DNA of 64,000 nt from Ipomoea triloba. Taxonomy: Eukaryota; Streptophyta; Magnoliopsida; Solanales; Convolvulaceae. Location of the stretch: the NCBI RefSeq assembly GCF_003576645.1, contig NC_044927.1, positions 19,268,217-19,332,216 of the forward strand, written 5' to 3'. Positions 11,209-22,395 of this stretch are shown here, piece by piece. The notes under the pieces were generated by a model. It did no database searches and was not told where the DNA came from. It was given only the letters and a program-made list of their open reading frames with translations. Position 1 is the first letter of the stretch. Every line of letters starts with the position of its first letter. The position numbers were made by a program, and so were the translations under genes.

Positions 11209-12602
11209 CTAGTATTTTCGCCCGTGCGTTGCACGGAATGGATTTGTTATAATATTTTAAAAATATTTAGATCGATATACAATTATATAAATTATAACAT
11301 CGAATATTATATAGCGCAATTGATGAAATTGGTTGGATCGATTATATTTTTTGATGTTTTCCTTGCTTGAATTAGAACAAATAATTGTCTAATTGTCCGT
11401 GAGATGCACAGATAATTTTTTATTATATATTTAGATAATAAAAATAAAGATGAAATTATAACAAAAAATTATAATATTGAACGTGTATATTTACTTGATT
11501 TTAAAATTAGTGCAAAAGTATTACTCAATTAATTGAATAATATATAACTTGTTTGTTTACAATTATCTTAAAAAGATCGATATTAATATGACTTATGTAA
11601 TTATATTATTACTAAAATAAATATGGGAAAAATGAGAAATAATTTAATTATAATTATTATAAAAATAAATTTAATGACCAATGTTTAGTTTAATTACCAT
11701 AATAATTATTAGACAATTATCATAGTCAATTACATTAATATATGTGCAATTATACTTTTATACGTTAAGTATATTCATTTTCACCTTATCGCATTTAGTT
11801 TTTTCTTCGTCCTCCATATTTGAATGAATTAATTGTAATTATTATATAAAAAATCTAACAATCCATGTGTAATTAAATTTTTTAAAGTTTAAATAATTTA
11901 AAATTTTCAAAAAATAAAGTGTAATTAATTTTTTTTAAGTTTTTAAATAATTTTCAATCAATTGTAATATCCTTTTCCTTTTCCAATTTGCCTAATTTCC
12001 GTTTATTTTTTCAATACGATCTTTTTATATTTTCAATCAATTAGTAAAATATGTTTTCTTTTTCATTTTATCTTTGCTATTGTTTGAGCGAGAATTTCAC
12101 AAAGGGTGATTTTATTTTTATTAATAGTAATACAAATATAGAAGTATAGATAAGTATTCGAATTATTATTATTATTGGTGTAAATAATAATTAATAAATT
12201 ATTTTTTCATATAAAATTATGGAGAATTTTCAAGGAATTTTTTATTTATTACGCAAAATTTATTTTCATTATTCTCACAATTATAATGGTTTAATTATTT
12301 TGAGAATTTGGTAAATAAAATTTTGTTACCAATTAAACTTTTTAATTTTTTTTTACCAATTAATTAATAATATTAGTTTGTGCGGGAAGTTGAAGATGAA
12401 GATGTTACTTTTATTAATAGTATTGATATTGATACGTGAATATAGAAACAATATTACCAATTAATAGATATTAGTAAATTTTCATTTTACATTTTCTTAC
12501 TAAATAAGTTTTATTAATTATTTAACCAATAAAATATTTAATTAATTGACTACAAAATTTTGGGGGGAAAAATAAAATAGGAGGATTTTACTTTTATATA
12601 TC
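11209..12602 (-). mobile_element. Non-autonomous Helitron, 5' end lost
   Basis: On the minus strand the 3' end reads hairpin CCGTGC-AAC-GCACGG (11222-11236), then a short spacer, then CTAG at 11209 followed by host T. This is the canonical Helitron terminus. The body is collinear with the complete copy at 26746-28406 up to TTTTACTTTTATATAT, where it breaks just before the expected TC start. There is no Rep/helicase coding. Confidence 0.8.
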
Positions 12603-14040
12603 AACTTTGGGTAACGATCGTGATCCCCTAGCATATATTATCAATTGCTTATATTAGTTCATAATCCCCTAGCGTATAAAATTGAATAATGGCTGAAAAT
12701 ATAATAAGCATCCAAATACTCTTGATTTCCATTTCGGTTTTCTATTATATATACAGAAATAAAAAAAAAATGTTAACAAAATATGTACCCTCTATAGTAG
12801 TTGGTCAAAATAGAGGATGATTATTACGTAATATATAAATAAATATTATAATATATTAGTAAATATATTCTTACCGTATACAGTAAATAGTAAAAAAAAA
12901 AGTATCAACTAACCATGAATATTAATTATCGTATATGTTAATATTATATTTTTTCAAAAAAAAATTATTTCCATGAATATCAATTAGTGTATATGTAAAT
13001 TATTATATATTAAATAGTAGTATTTTAAATTAGGTAAAATATTACTACGTATTAATTAGTACAATTTGATACACGTGTGTAATATTTATATTATATTTAC
13101 ATAATAACGTGAATTCAGAAAGTATATATTACTATGAATTACGTTATTACCATGATAATTACAGTATAGTTTATGTCCACCATGAGAATTAGGTATAGTT
13201 TGTGAAATTGGAAACAATATTACCAATTAATAGATATTAGTTAATTTCTATATAACATTTTCTTACCAATTATCTATACTATTAAAATTGAAGAGTAGGA
13301 TTTTATTTTTATTAATAGAAAAGAAATAGATAGATTAATAATTAATAATAAGAGAATAGAATTAATAGAATAATTATTTTATTATTTTATACTAAATTTA
13401 TTAAATATTAAAATTTAAAAAATTATTAAATATTAAATATATTTCCTCAAAATTAATTTTCATTCCTTATCCTATTTTATTTATTGCTATTTTTAATAGA
13501 CACCATTTAACAATGAAAATATTCTTTATTTTTGCTAGTTTTAGAAAGGTGTGTGTATTGTTTTTGTTTGTTTGTTTATTTATTTAAAATTATGTCATTT
13601 AATGTACTTATTATTACCTGCTCTATACCATTGTATTTTTGAAAAATGCATTGTTCAAATTACTTATTTTTCTTTAACAGGAATATCAATTCATATATAC
13701 TAAAATTAATGTACTGTTTTAAAAATTGAGAGAAAATATTTACATCAGGGGTGACATTGATAATTGGCATATTATGGAGGGCATATATTAAAATTTCCCT
13801 TATTATTATATATTAAATATTAGTATTTATGAATATAATTAATCAATTATAATCAATTTTAATTTGGCTAATGGTCGTGAGCCCGTATATATCAATTGCT
13901 TATATTATTAATTGCCTATATTAGTTCGTGATCCCCTAGCATATAGAATTAAATAATGGCTGAAAATATAATAAGTATCCAAATGCTTTTGATTTTCATT
14001 CATGTTTTCTACCATATACGAAAATAAAAAAATGTAATAA
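12603..14040. other. AT-rich gene-free interval
   Basis: No gene seen. A TCTATACTATTAAAATTG sequence near 13275 resembles a Helitron 5' terminus in plus orientation. 'ccccctagcatata..aattgaataatggctgaaaatataataag' occurs twice (about 12626-12710 and 13890-13975), so the interval contains an internal duplication. Confidence 0.45.
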
Positions 14041-14056
14041 TATATAAAAGCATTTT

Positions 14057-14236
14057 GCCAATGACGTTGTGGTCTAGTGGCATTCGGTGTCCCGGTTTAC
14101 ACTCCTACATGGATGATGGGAGTGGGTTTGAGCCTCAGTGGAAGCAACTGTTGACTCTTTGTGCTTCAGTAGGTTGATAAAATAGTTATGAACTACGGAG
14201 TACATTGTAACAGACTCTGTAATACTCAAAAAAATA
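14057..14236 (+). mobile_element. tRNA-derived SINE with 16-bp TSD
   Basis: A-box-like GTGGTCTAGTGGCATTC and B-box-like GGGTTTGAGCC are followed by the family body 'ctttgtgcttcagtaggttg'. It is flanked by TATATAAAAGCATTTT at 14041-14056 and TATATAATAGCATTTT at 14237-14252. Confidence 0.9.
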
Positions 14237-14264
14237 TATATAATAGCATTTTATTTTTATACAT

Positions 14265-14315
<51 letters not shown>

Positions 14316-14318
<3 letters not shown>

Positions 14319-15139
14319 ATCGCGTTCAAATGCGTACTAGTCGCCCAGGAGAGAAATGCGGACGAATCATAGCGCGCCACGTGTCCGGATTGTAGTTGCA
14401 CCTAACGTTATAACCAGGTGCACGTCATGTTATAACTAGGTGCACATAGGTGCACCCAGGTGCATAAATGTTAACAAAGTAAATTACTTGCACCTGCAAG
14501 TGAAAATAGGTGCACACGTGCAAGTAAAATGTATTACAAGTGCAAGTAAATTGTACAATGAGCATCAATACTAAGTGCACCTAACGTTATAAATAGGTGC
14601 ACCTAATGCAATAACTAGGTGCACATAGGTTGCAACCAGGTGCATGAATGTTAACAAAGTAAATTACTTGCACAAGTGCAAGTAAAATGTATTGCAGATG
14701 CAAGTAAAATGTATTACAGGTGCAAGTGAATTGTATAGTGAGCATCAATACTAAGTGCACCTAATGTTATAACTAGGTGCACCTAATGTTATAACTAGGT
14801 GCAACTTATGTTATAACTAGGTGCACCCAGGTGCATGAATATTAACAAGGTAAATTATTTGCATTTGTAAGTGAAAGTATTTGCGAAAATATGTGCATGA
14901 ATATTAATAAGGTAAATTACTTGCACTTGTAAGTGAAAATAGGTGCGAAAATAGGTGTACTTGTAAGTGAAACTAGGTGCACTTGTAAGTGAAACTAGGT
15001 GCACTAAAGTTCCAATTATTTACAAAAATGCCACCGCGTCATTTTTTTAAAATTACATCTGATTCGTTGATCTGGACACGTGGACGGCTGTGAAGCGTTC
15101 TCATTTCTTACCTGGGCGGTAGTTTGTATGGGAGTGCAT

Positions 15140-15143
<4 letters not shown>
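14316..15143. mobile_element. TA-microsatellite-flanked inverted-repeat element A with internal minisatellite
   Basis: It is bounded on both sides by long (TA)n tracts (14268-14315 and 15144-15193). The termini are inverted relatives: AGGATCGCGTTC, CGCCCAGG and CCACGTGTCC at the left, and AGGGATGCACTCC, CGCCCAGG and CCACGTGTCC on the reverse strand at the right. The interior (about 14395-15005) is a degenerate tandem repeat of AGGTGCACCTAACGTTATAA and related units. No coding region. The architecture resembles rice Micron MITEs, which insert into TA microsatellites. Confidence 0.75.
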
Positions 15144-15193
<50 letters not shown>

Positions 15194-15196
<3 letters not shown>

Positions 15197-16138
15197 AGGC
15201 ATCCGGTGCGGCCTTGGTCTTGTGTGCGGTCATGTGGCCTGTTCTACACCATTAGATGATTTAATCAAACGCATCAGGTTGATCCAAAACAAAAAAGAGC
15301 ACTGAACATTATTAACGCGAAGGAGGGGTATACTTGTCAGTTTACTACGATTCAAGACCACACTCAACTCACCACGACATGCTCGTTCACGATTCCAAGG
15401 CGCTCTATTAACCGCGAAGCTTTTCAAGAAAGACACTTCAACAGAGGAACGAGAATGGAGTAATTCGCAATAGTCTGTGCATTATCAACATTAATCTGGT
15501 TCATATTTGAGATAATATTGGTATAATTCGCAATAGTTTGTGTTTTTGGTGTGTGGTGGTTAAGTGGTGTGTTTTAATCTGAGAACTGGTGCATTTTATA
15601 ACGTATAATGGTGTGTTTTAATTTTGTTGGTGCATTTGAATTGATTGGTGTATTTCGGTATGGTGGGGAATGGTGTGTTTTAATTTGTTCAGTGGTGCAT
15701 TTTATAACGTAGAATGGTGTGTTTTAATACACATGGTGGTGAATTTTATGAGTATTTGCATTTCGTGTGTGGTGGTTAAGTGGTGTGTTTTAATCTAAGA
15801 ACTGGTGTATTTTATAATGTATAATGGTGTGTTTTAATTTTGTTGGTGCATTTGAATTGAGTGGTGTATTTTGGTATGGTGGGGAATGGTGTGTTTTAAT
15901 TTGTTCAGTGGTGCATTTTATAACGTAGAATGGTGTGTTTTAATAATACGTTTGTTGGTGCATTCTGTATCCTAACATTACCTTCCCTACTTACAATTAC
16001 CATCAAGCCTCCACTTAAGTTACGCGAATTAAACTTCCTAAATCCTAATATATCACAACCACCGTCGGATCAGCACAATCGAATGGCGCACGCTTGGCCA
16101 CACGACCGCACCTAACAACACAGCCGCATTTGATTAAT

Positions 16139-16143
<5 letters not shown>
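15194..16143. mobile_element. TA-microsatellite-flanked inverted-repeat element B with internal minisatellite
   Basis: It shares the TA tract 15144-15193 with element A and ends in another at 16144-16174. The inverted termini share GGTGCGG(T/C)C and GTGTGGCC-like blocks near both ends. The interior 15540-15960 tandemly repeats 'ggtgtgttttaat' and 'ggtgcattttataacgta' units, with a ~250-bp higher-order duplication (15540-15760 and 15770-15960). Its termini are not the same as those of element A. Confidence 0.75.
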
Positions 16144-16174
<31 letters not shown>

Positions 16175-16178
<4 letters not shown>

Positions 16179-17137
16179 GCGTAGTTGCTACATTATCATT
16201 ATTTCATTATTAATTCAATCGTATAATATGTCATATCATTAATGTTATATTGTTATGGCAATTTTCATAAAACATTATAATATATTTACAGAACATACCA
16301 TTGTAGTTTAATTTGAAACAAACTAACATTAATATTTAGTGAAAATTTTTTATATTTTCATCACACTTCAGAATGGCACACAAGCTAATAATATGTCAAT
16401 GGTGTACATACAAGAGTCAAATGACTCAAATCTCATTGATATATAATTCCTCAATTTAAAACTTCAAAGGAATTACTTTTTCAACTAACACAGTCAAACT
16501 TAGTTTTACAATCAGTATGGCACTTGCTCAAACAGAATACCTATATAGGCATGGATTCTATTTGTTAATATAATGATCCTTATGGGCAGCGTAGCATTAC
16601 ATTGAAAGAGCAACACAACAAATTGCAAGTGGCTGAAGTCACAACTTATTATAGAACTGTTTTGCTCATTGAAATAGAAGTTGTCCAAATAGAATGTACA
16701 TACCGGTGCTCCTTCTCTTCAACTCCATAATCAAAATTTAGCAACTGTTCCGTCCACAACATCCTTCTCCAGGCATTCCTCTTCTTTGGATCAATTTTAA
16801 CACCTTCCGCATCATTATGCTTCACCGTCCTCTACGTCCATGCCCTTCTTAAGGCTCTCAAAAACCCTAAAAATTAAGTATATAAATAGGACTCTATAGC
16901 GTTTTGCAAACAATAGAATTCTTGCTTTATTTTTTTTCCATCTTTAAGGCAAATTATTCCTTACAAAATCTGCAGGAATAATAAGTGAATGGAATTTGCC
17001 ATATTACCATAATTATAATATTACCATAATAACCAATTATAATTAATCTAATTCTATCATAATAAATTCTATAAATTCTATCATAATAATTATAACCAAT
17101 TATAATTAATATTATTTTATCATAATAATTACCATAT
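16175..17137. other. Gene-free interval, probably Helitron interior
   Basis: No complete gene. It contains the exon-like fragment 16704-16813 and AT-rich filler. It leads into the Helitron-type 5' end at 17138-17200. Confidence 0.4.
16704..16813 (-). pseudogene. Exon-like fragment of unknown gene
   Basis: Minus strand, 110 bases open in one frame, encoding DPKKRNAWRRMLWTEQLLNF-like sequence and ending at a good donor (CACCG|GTATGTAC). I do not recognise the protein. The position inside Helitron-like DNA suggests a captured host exon. Chance cannot be excluded. Confidence 0.3.
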
Positions 17138-17200
17138 TACTAAAATGTCCCTATGTTTGGGCGGGAAAATTTTGGAGGAGGATATTGTTTTTATATATAG
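17138..17200 (-). mobile_element. Helitron 5'-end remnant
   Basis: 'tactaaaatg(t/c)cccta..tttgggcgggaaaa' then GGAGGATATTGTTTTTATAT. It is the same terminal block as at 26655-26700 and 30695-30765, and reads as a Helitron start on the minus strand. Confidence 0.55.
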
Positions 17201-18399
17201 TATATATAGGTTATTATTATTATTATTATTATTATTAAAATCTAAAGGTATTCGGTTCGGTTCGGTTTACAAGAATCCCGAACCGTTCAATTTTTTGGTA
17301 TATGTATGGTTCGGTTCAGTTCGGATAAACCAAATCGAATTGCTCACCTCTAGTATTATTTTAATTATTGCTACATATCAGGTTCATTTGACAATATATG
17401 TTATTGTATGAACTTTGAATTTTAGTTTCATTTTTCATACACTAGTTTCATTATAACAACACTAAAGTATCATTTTAATTATAGTATTATACTACAATTT
17501 CATTTGACAATATACGTTAAATGAGCTATGTTTTTTAGTTTCATTTTCTACACATATTAGTTTCATTATAACAACACTAAAGTCTCTACCAAAAAAAAAA
17601 TAACAACACAAAAGTATCATTGTAATTTTACTGCAGTTTTATTTGACACTGTGATCCACACAGTGCTATGTTGATCATGGTATAACAACGGTTATTTTTG
17701 TGCATATTGTTTGACTTGCGCTTCATCATCAAAAATGCTTAGCAATTCACTTGCTTTGTAAATAAAGAGCTTTGGCAAAAATATTAATTTGTCCTATATA
17801 TTTTTGTACATTCTATATATCAATTGTATGATATATATTTTCTGCCAAACTTAAGTAATTTGACCTAATTATATTCAATTAGTTCCTTTATTGAAAATTG
17901 ATAGTTATATCTCGAGTTTTTTTAATCTAATCTAGAAAAAATTATTATTTTATAAAATATGCTCATGTGTATATATGTCATTTGATATGTTAACCGTTAC
18001 TCATAAATAGCTAGCTTTATCAAACATCTCTCCGTAAACTGCTAAAACAATCCGCTAGTCAAAAGGCTAATATAATCCACTAACCAATCCACTAACCGCC
18101 AATTGAATTTTTATTAAAATCTTAACTAGAATATTTTTTTAAATGACATGATATAGTAGACAAATTACTTTTGTTTAAGGGACTAATTATAAGAAGCTAG
18201 TGAGAGCAATATTTTTATCATGATTATAATTTTACATACACAATCTTTCTTCTCTCACTCTCTCTCTTTTAAAAATATTTTTTGCATACACAATCCTATT
18301 TCAGATCTAATATAATAGTATATTTTAAACTTTACACTGTGTAAACTGTATATATAGCTTCCTGGAGCATTTCAGAGTCGCAAGCATAACAGCATATTG

Positions 18400-19705
18400 C
18401 TAAGCTTGTAGCTTATGGCAGACACAGAAACTGGGTTTCATCATGGAACCTACAATCAAAGCTTGCTTGTTAGAAAACAAGTGACCATAAATATGATTGA
18501 ATCCCTGGAAAGGAAATTAAACATGATAATTAATTAAAGGAAAAATTGAATATTCAATTATATTATACATGTAGTACAAACTTAATCCATGAGTTAAATG
18601 TGTGATCATCTTTTAACCCCTAAGTTATGTACGAAGTGACGATTTTAGTCCCTCAGCGACAATTTCTACCACCAATTTGTCACTTAATAAAGTGACTGAT
18701 TTGATCATTCAAGGACTAAAATTGTCACTCGATGCATAACTTAAGAATTAAAAATGATCACACATATAACTAGGGACTAAGTTTATACCACAGTTCACGG
18801 TATAATTGGAGAAAAAAAAAATACAACTTTCCCTTAATTAAACTCACATATGTCAGCAAAACAAGGTTGTTTTGCCACCGGATCTTGTTCATACGGCGGT
18901 GGTGGTTGGCCAAACACCATCTCACAACTCATGTCTTCAAAATCTGCATCGTTATTGGGCGAGGGATGGCCATGGTGGATGATTATTTAGTGCTTGTTAC
19001 GTAGTGATTGTACATGTAATGTTACAATTTACAAAAAATGAAAAGAGGGAATGAAACATACTTGGATTCATAGTTAATGGAAGTCCAAATTCGTTGGTGA
19101 AGAAGTCTTGAGTTGGTATTTTGCACATGTTAACACACATTCCTACACACCTACTATTCTCCAAGTACCATAGCTTGAGATGGAAAATGCATGTCAATTA
19201 ATTAATTCTCGAATTTAAAATTGATATCGATCTGATTTGATTACTACTATTAAAAATGTGTCACTTTTAATTATCACAATCGAATTAAAAGTAACACATA
19301 TTTCATAGTGAATCAAATTTGATTAAATTACAATTTCCATACTAAAAGTAAAAAAGAAGTGTAATCGTCAAGAGGTTGAAATTAGAGTCAAGTCTTTATT
19401 CAATGAGTTTTGTTAGAATAATATATGGAGTACTATATATACCTGCATTTCTTTATAAGAACTCCACTCTTTTGTTTCACTCCATTCACTTCTACTTCCA
19501 CAACCTACTTGTCAATCAGATGCATTGTAAAGGATTATACAAAATGCTTAGTTTTTGGATTTGTTTTTTTTTTAAAGGCAGCCATTGATAGAGCAGAGAG
19601 CTGGTGGCATACCTCGGAAGGTCCAACTAACCAGTAGAAGAAAGGAACTGTTATTGCAGCATTGAACTCTGCTGCCCATTTTGTTGGAGGAAACAACTTT
19701 CTGAA
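18400..19705 (-). pseudogene. DWARF27-like (DUF4033) pseudogene, 5'-truncated duplicate
   Basis: Five exons match the intact gene at 37912-43474: 19705-19613, 19504-19443, 19173-19062, 18943-18848, 18449-18400. All have GT-AG borders, and the last ends in TAG. The exon coding for the first 132 residues is absent, because the duplication broke inside intron 1. The third exon here has a net 5-bp insertion right at its acceptor (AAG|CTATGGTACTTGG where the intact copy has AAG|ATACTTGG). This shifts the frame into the Cys-rich core, so the copy is dead unless another splice site is used. The C-terminus has drifted to CSMMKPSFCVCHKLQA. A 313-bp MITE sits in the last intron. Confidence 0.9.
18523..18835. 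mobile_element. MITE in the last intron of the D27-like pseudogene
   Basis: The 313-bp insertion is absent from the matching intron of the intact copy. It is flanked by AATTAAAC (18515-18522 and 18836-18843), an 8-bp TSD. The interior has opposed 'cctaagttatgtacgaagtgacgatttt' and 'aaaattgtcactcgatgcataacttaag' arms. Confidence 0.85.
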
Positions 19706-19739
19706 CTGTATTATTTAACAACAGAACAAATCAACACTA

Positions 19740-19822
19740 GCTGGTTTGCCCGAGAGGTTAAGGGGGAAGACTTAAGATCTTCTGCACATAAGTGCGCATG
19801 GGTTCGAACCCCATAGCCAGCA
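19740..19822 (+). tRNA. tRNA-Leu(UAA)
   Basis: 83-nt class II tRNA. The acceptor stem GCTGGTT pairs with the complementary 3' end and A73. The anticodon arm is GAAGA-CTTAAGA-TCTTC with anticodon TAA, the variable arm is GCAC-ATAA-GTGC, and the B box is GGTTCGAACCC. A CAA motif lies just upstream (ATCAACACTAG), and TTTTT follows 6 bases downstream as a Pol III terminator. All elements look functional. It lies antisense to the D27-like pseudogene and was duplicated with it. Confidence 0.95.
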
Positions 19823-19880
19823 TGTTATTTTTCAAAAATATTGTAGCAAATGGATCATGTCGGTCCAGGATTGAACTTTT

Positions 19881-20267
19881 TAGAAATATTTGTGGACCCC
19901 AAAACTAATTACCGAAAAAGGAATAATACGGTCCCCCTTCTGCCGTATTGAACAGTCCAGTTTTGTTCCGCTGCTAGGCACGATGTAGCGCCGATGATGA
20001 TGGGTGTCGGTGAGGAATCAACCACCACTGGTCTTCTACTCGTTCAGATCTGATTTAAGAATGAAGCAGTTATGTAAGATTTTTTCCCTCTCATCTCTGT
20101 TGATGAGCTTCTTCCTCTTGTTTTAGTTGACAAGCCTTTGTATTTTGCATCTGTATTTGTTTTTTCTTCCTCATTGTGGTGGTGGAATTGCAAAAAGTGA
20201 GGCTACTTGTATTGTTTTGTTCGGAACTTCCTCCCTGAATAATTTTTGAAGGAACGACAGCCGAGCA
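19881..20267 (+). other. Probable LINE 5' leader
   Basis: Unique sequence between the duplication edge and the LINE endonuclease start, with no gene of its own. It is GC-richer than its surroundings (CCGATGATGATGGGTGTCGG) and probably belongs to the LINE 5' UTR or ORF1 remnant. Confidence 0.4.
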
Positions 20268-22395
20268 ATGAGCATTTTATCGTGGAACTACCGTGGAATA
20301 GGCAATCCTTCCACTATTCAGGTTTTAGTGGATTTAGTTCACTTGAAAAAACCTATTTTAATTTTCTTGATGGAGATCGTATCTAACAATAACAAAATGC
20401 AAGCTATCAGAAGGAAGCTGAGTTTTCAAGGTTGTTTTACTGTGGAACCAGTGGGTCATGGAAGAGGTTTGGCTCTTTTATGAAATAATGAAATTAAAGT
20501 CTCTGTGAAAAGCTTTTCCCCAAATCACATAGATTCCGAAGTTCAATTAGACCGAAGTAATATTCTATGGAGGTACTCTGGATTCTATAGTCATCCTGAA
20601 AGATCGAGAAGATCCGACTCATGGCAGCTGCTTATCAACCTGGCGACTAAGAGCAATCTGCCTTGGATGCTTATAGGTGACTTCAATGATTTGATTCATC
20701 AGAAGGACAAACGAGGTAGGCATACTCACCCAGAATGGCTATTAAGGGGATTTAGACAAGCTGTTGAGAGTAGTGGTTTGTGTGAGCTACCCTTTGAGGG
20801 ACACCAATTTACATGGGAAAGAGGAAGAGGTATAGAGAACTAGGTTGAGGAAAAATTGGATAGAATTTTAGCTTTTGTATCTTGGTTGGAGGAGTTTGAT
20901 AGGGCTTGAGCGATGTCAGTTGGTGTGCCTACAAGTGACAATCTACCATTAATTGTGTGGCTGATCCCCTCGGTCAAAAGATATAGAATTAAGAGATTCA
21001 GGTTTGAGAACATTTGGATAAATGAGAAAAATTGCAGAGAGTTAATGTGGAGTACTTGGGAGCAATCTAGAGGGGATGAAGTACTGACTCGGCTTGACAA
21101 ATGAAGCAAGGCTATATGAAAATGGGGTAAGGGATTAGTCAAAGATTTTAATGCTAAACTTGAGAGATACAGGAGGCAGATGGATACTCTAAGAGGAAGA
21201 CACGATCAACAAAGTTTACTGGCATTTGGGGAAGCTCAAAGAAATTTCCTAATCACCCTGAAACAACAAAGTGATTACTGGAAACATAGGGTCAAAATAT
21301 CATGGTATAAGGAGGGAGATGCAAACACGAAATTTTTCCACAACATAGTGAAAGAAAGGAGAAGGACAAATAAGATAGAGAAACTTAAGGATGAAAGGGG
21401 GGGTTTGGAAACAGAAAGGGTCAGAGTTGAATGAATTAATGTTGGCATATTTTCAAAATCTCTTTTCAAGTTGCCCTGGAGAGATGAAAAAGGTTACAGA
21501 TTGTATTAATCTCAAGGTCACACCATCACAAAATGAAAATCTGTTGTGTAGAGTTTCATATGATGAAGTAAAAAATGTGATTTTTAGTATGCAGCCGGAC
21601 AAATCGCCAGGGCCCGATGGTTTGAATCCGGGCTTCTTTCAAGCCTACTGGGACATTCTGGGAAATGAAGTCACTCATCTTTGTAATTCTGTCATAAACA
21701 CAAGGAGATTGCCTACTGGAATAAATCATACACATATTGTTCTTATCCCAAAAAAAAGTAACCCGGAAGGCATGGGGGACTTGAGGCTCATTGCTTTGTG
21801 CAATGTAATCTATAAAATAATATCTAAGGTTCTGGCCAATCATTTGAAACCCCTGTTGAACAACATTATTTCTGAGAATCAGTGTGCATTCGTCCCAAAA
21901 AGATTAATCACAGACAATGTCATGCTGGCATTTGAAACACTGCATCATCTTAAGAGGAAAACCCAAGGAAAGGAAGGTTTCGCTGCAATTAAGTTGGATA
22001 TCAAGAAGGCGTATGACAGAGTTGAGTGGCCTCTCTTATGTGCGATTATGCTTAAAATGGGATTCAACCCGCGTTGGGTCAATCTAATTCTAGAATGTGT
22101 TTCTTCTGTGTCCTTTTGCATATTGCAAGAGGGAGGAGAAATAGGTCCTATTACGCCTAATAGAGGGTTGCACCAAGGGGGTCCTCTCTCACCCTATATA
22201 TTCATCCTCATAGTAGAAGGGCTAAGTGCTATGATCAAAAGAATGGAGACTAGAAGAAAGATCCATGGGATTGCCATTACAGAGATGCACCAAGAATTTC
22301 TCATCTCTTTTTCGCAAACAACAACTTCATCTTCATCAAAGCAAATGTATAGGAAAGCATTATCCTTAAGGAGATTTTGGAATGCTATGGCAAGG

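Larger units (their letters stand above)
10894..17352. mobile_element. hAT-like element with 8-bp TSD, expanded by nested insertions
   Basis: Termini are TAGGGGTGGGC (10894) and GCTCACCTCTA (17352), inverted repeats of each other with one mismatch. Both are flanked by GTATTATT (10886-10893 and 17353-17360), an 8-bp TSD as expected for hAT. Subterminal regions carry CGGTTCGGTTCG-type repeats in opposite orientation. The homologous segment at about 33726-33745 lacks the element, giving an empty site. No transposase is visible. The ~6.4 kb between the ends is filled by a Helitron, a SINE, two TA-flanked elements and another Helitron end. Confidence 0.8.
17353..19880. repeat. Segmental duplication, copy 1
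   Basis: Collinear with 33722-39052 over non-coding DNA, five D27-like exons and the tRNA-Leu gene. Homology also reaches ~15 bp left of the hAT insertion (10878-10893). The right edge is near 19880, just after ATTGAACTTTTT. Exon 1 of the D27-like gene is not included. The copies differ by the hAT element and a 313-bp MITE here, and by the LTR element in copy 2. Confidence 0.9.
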
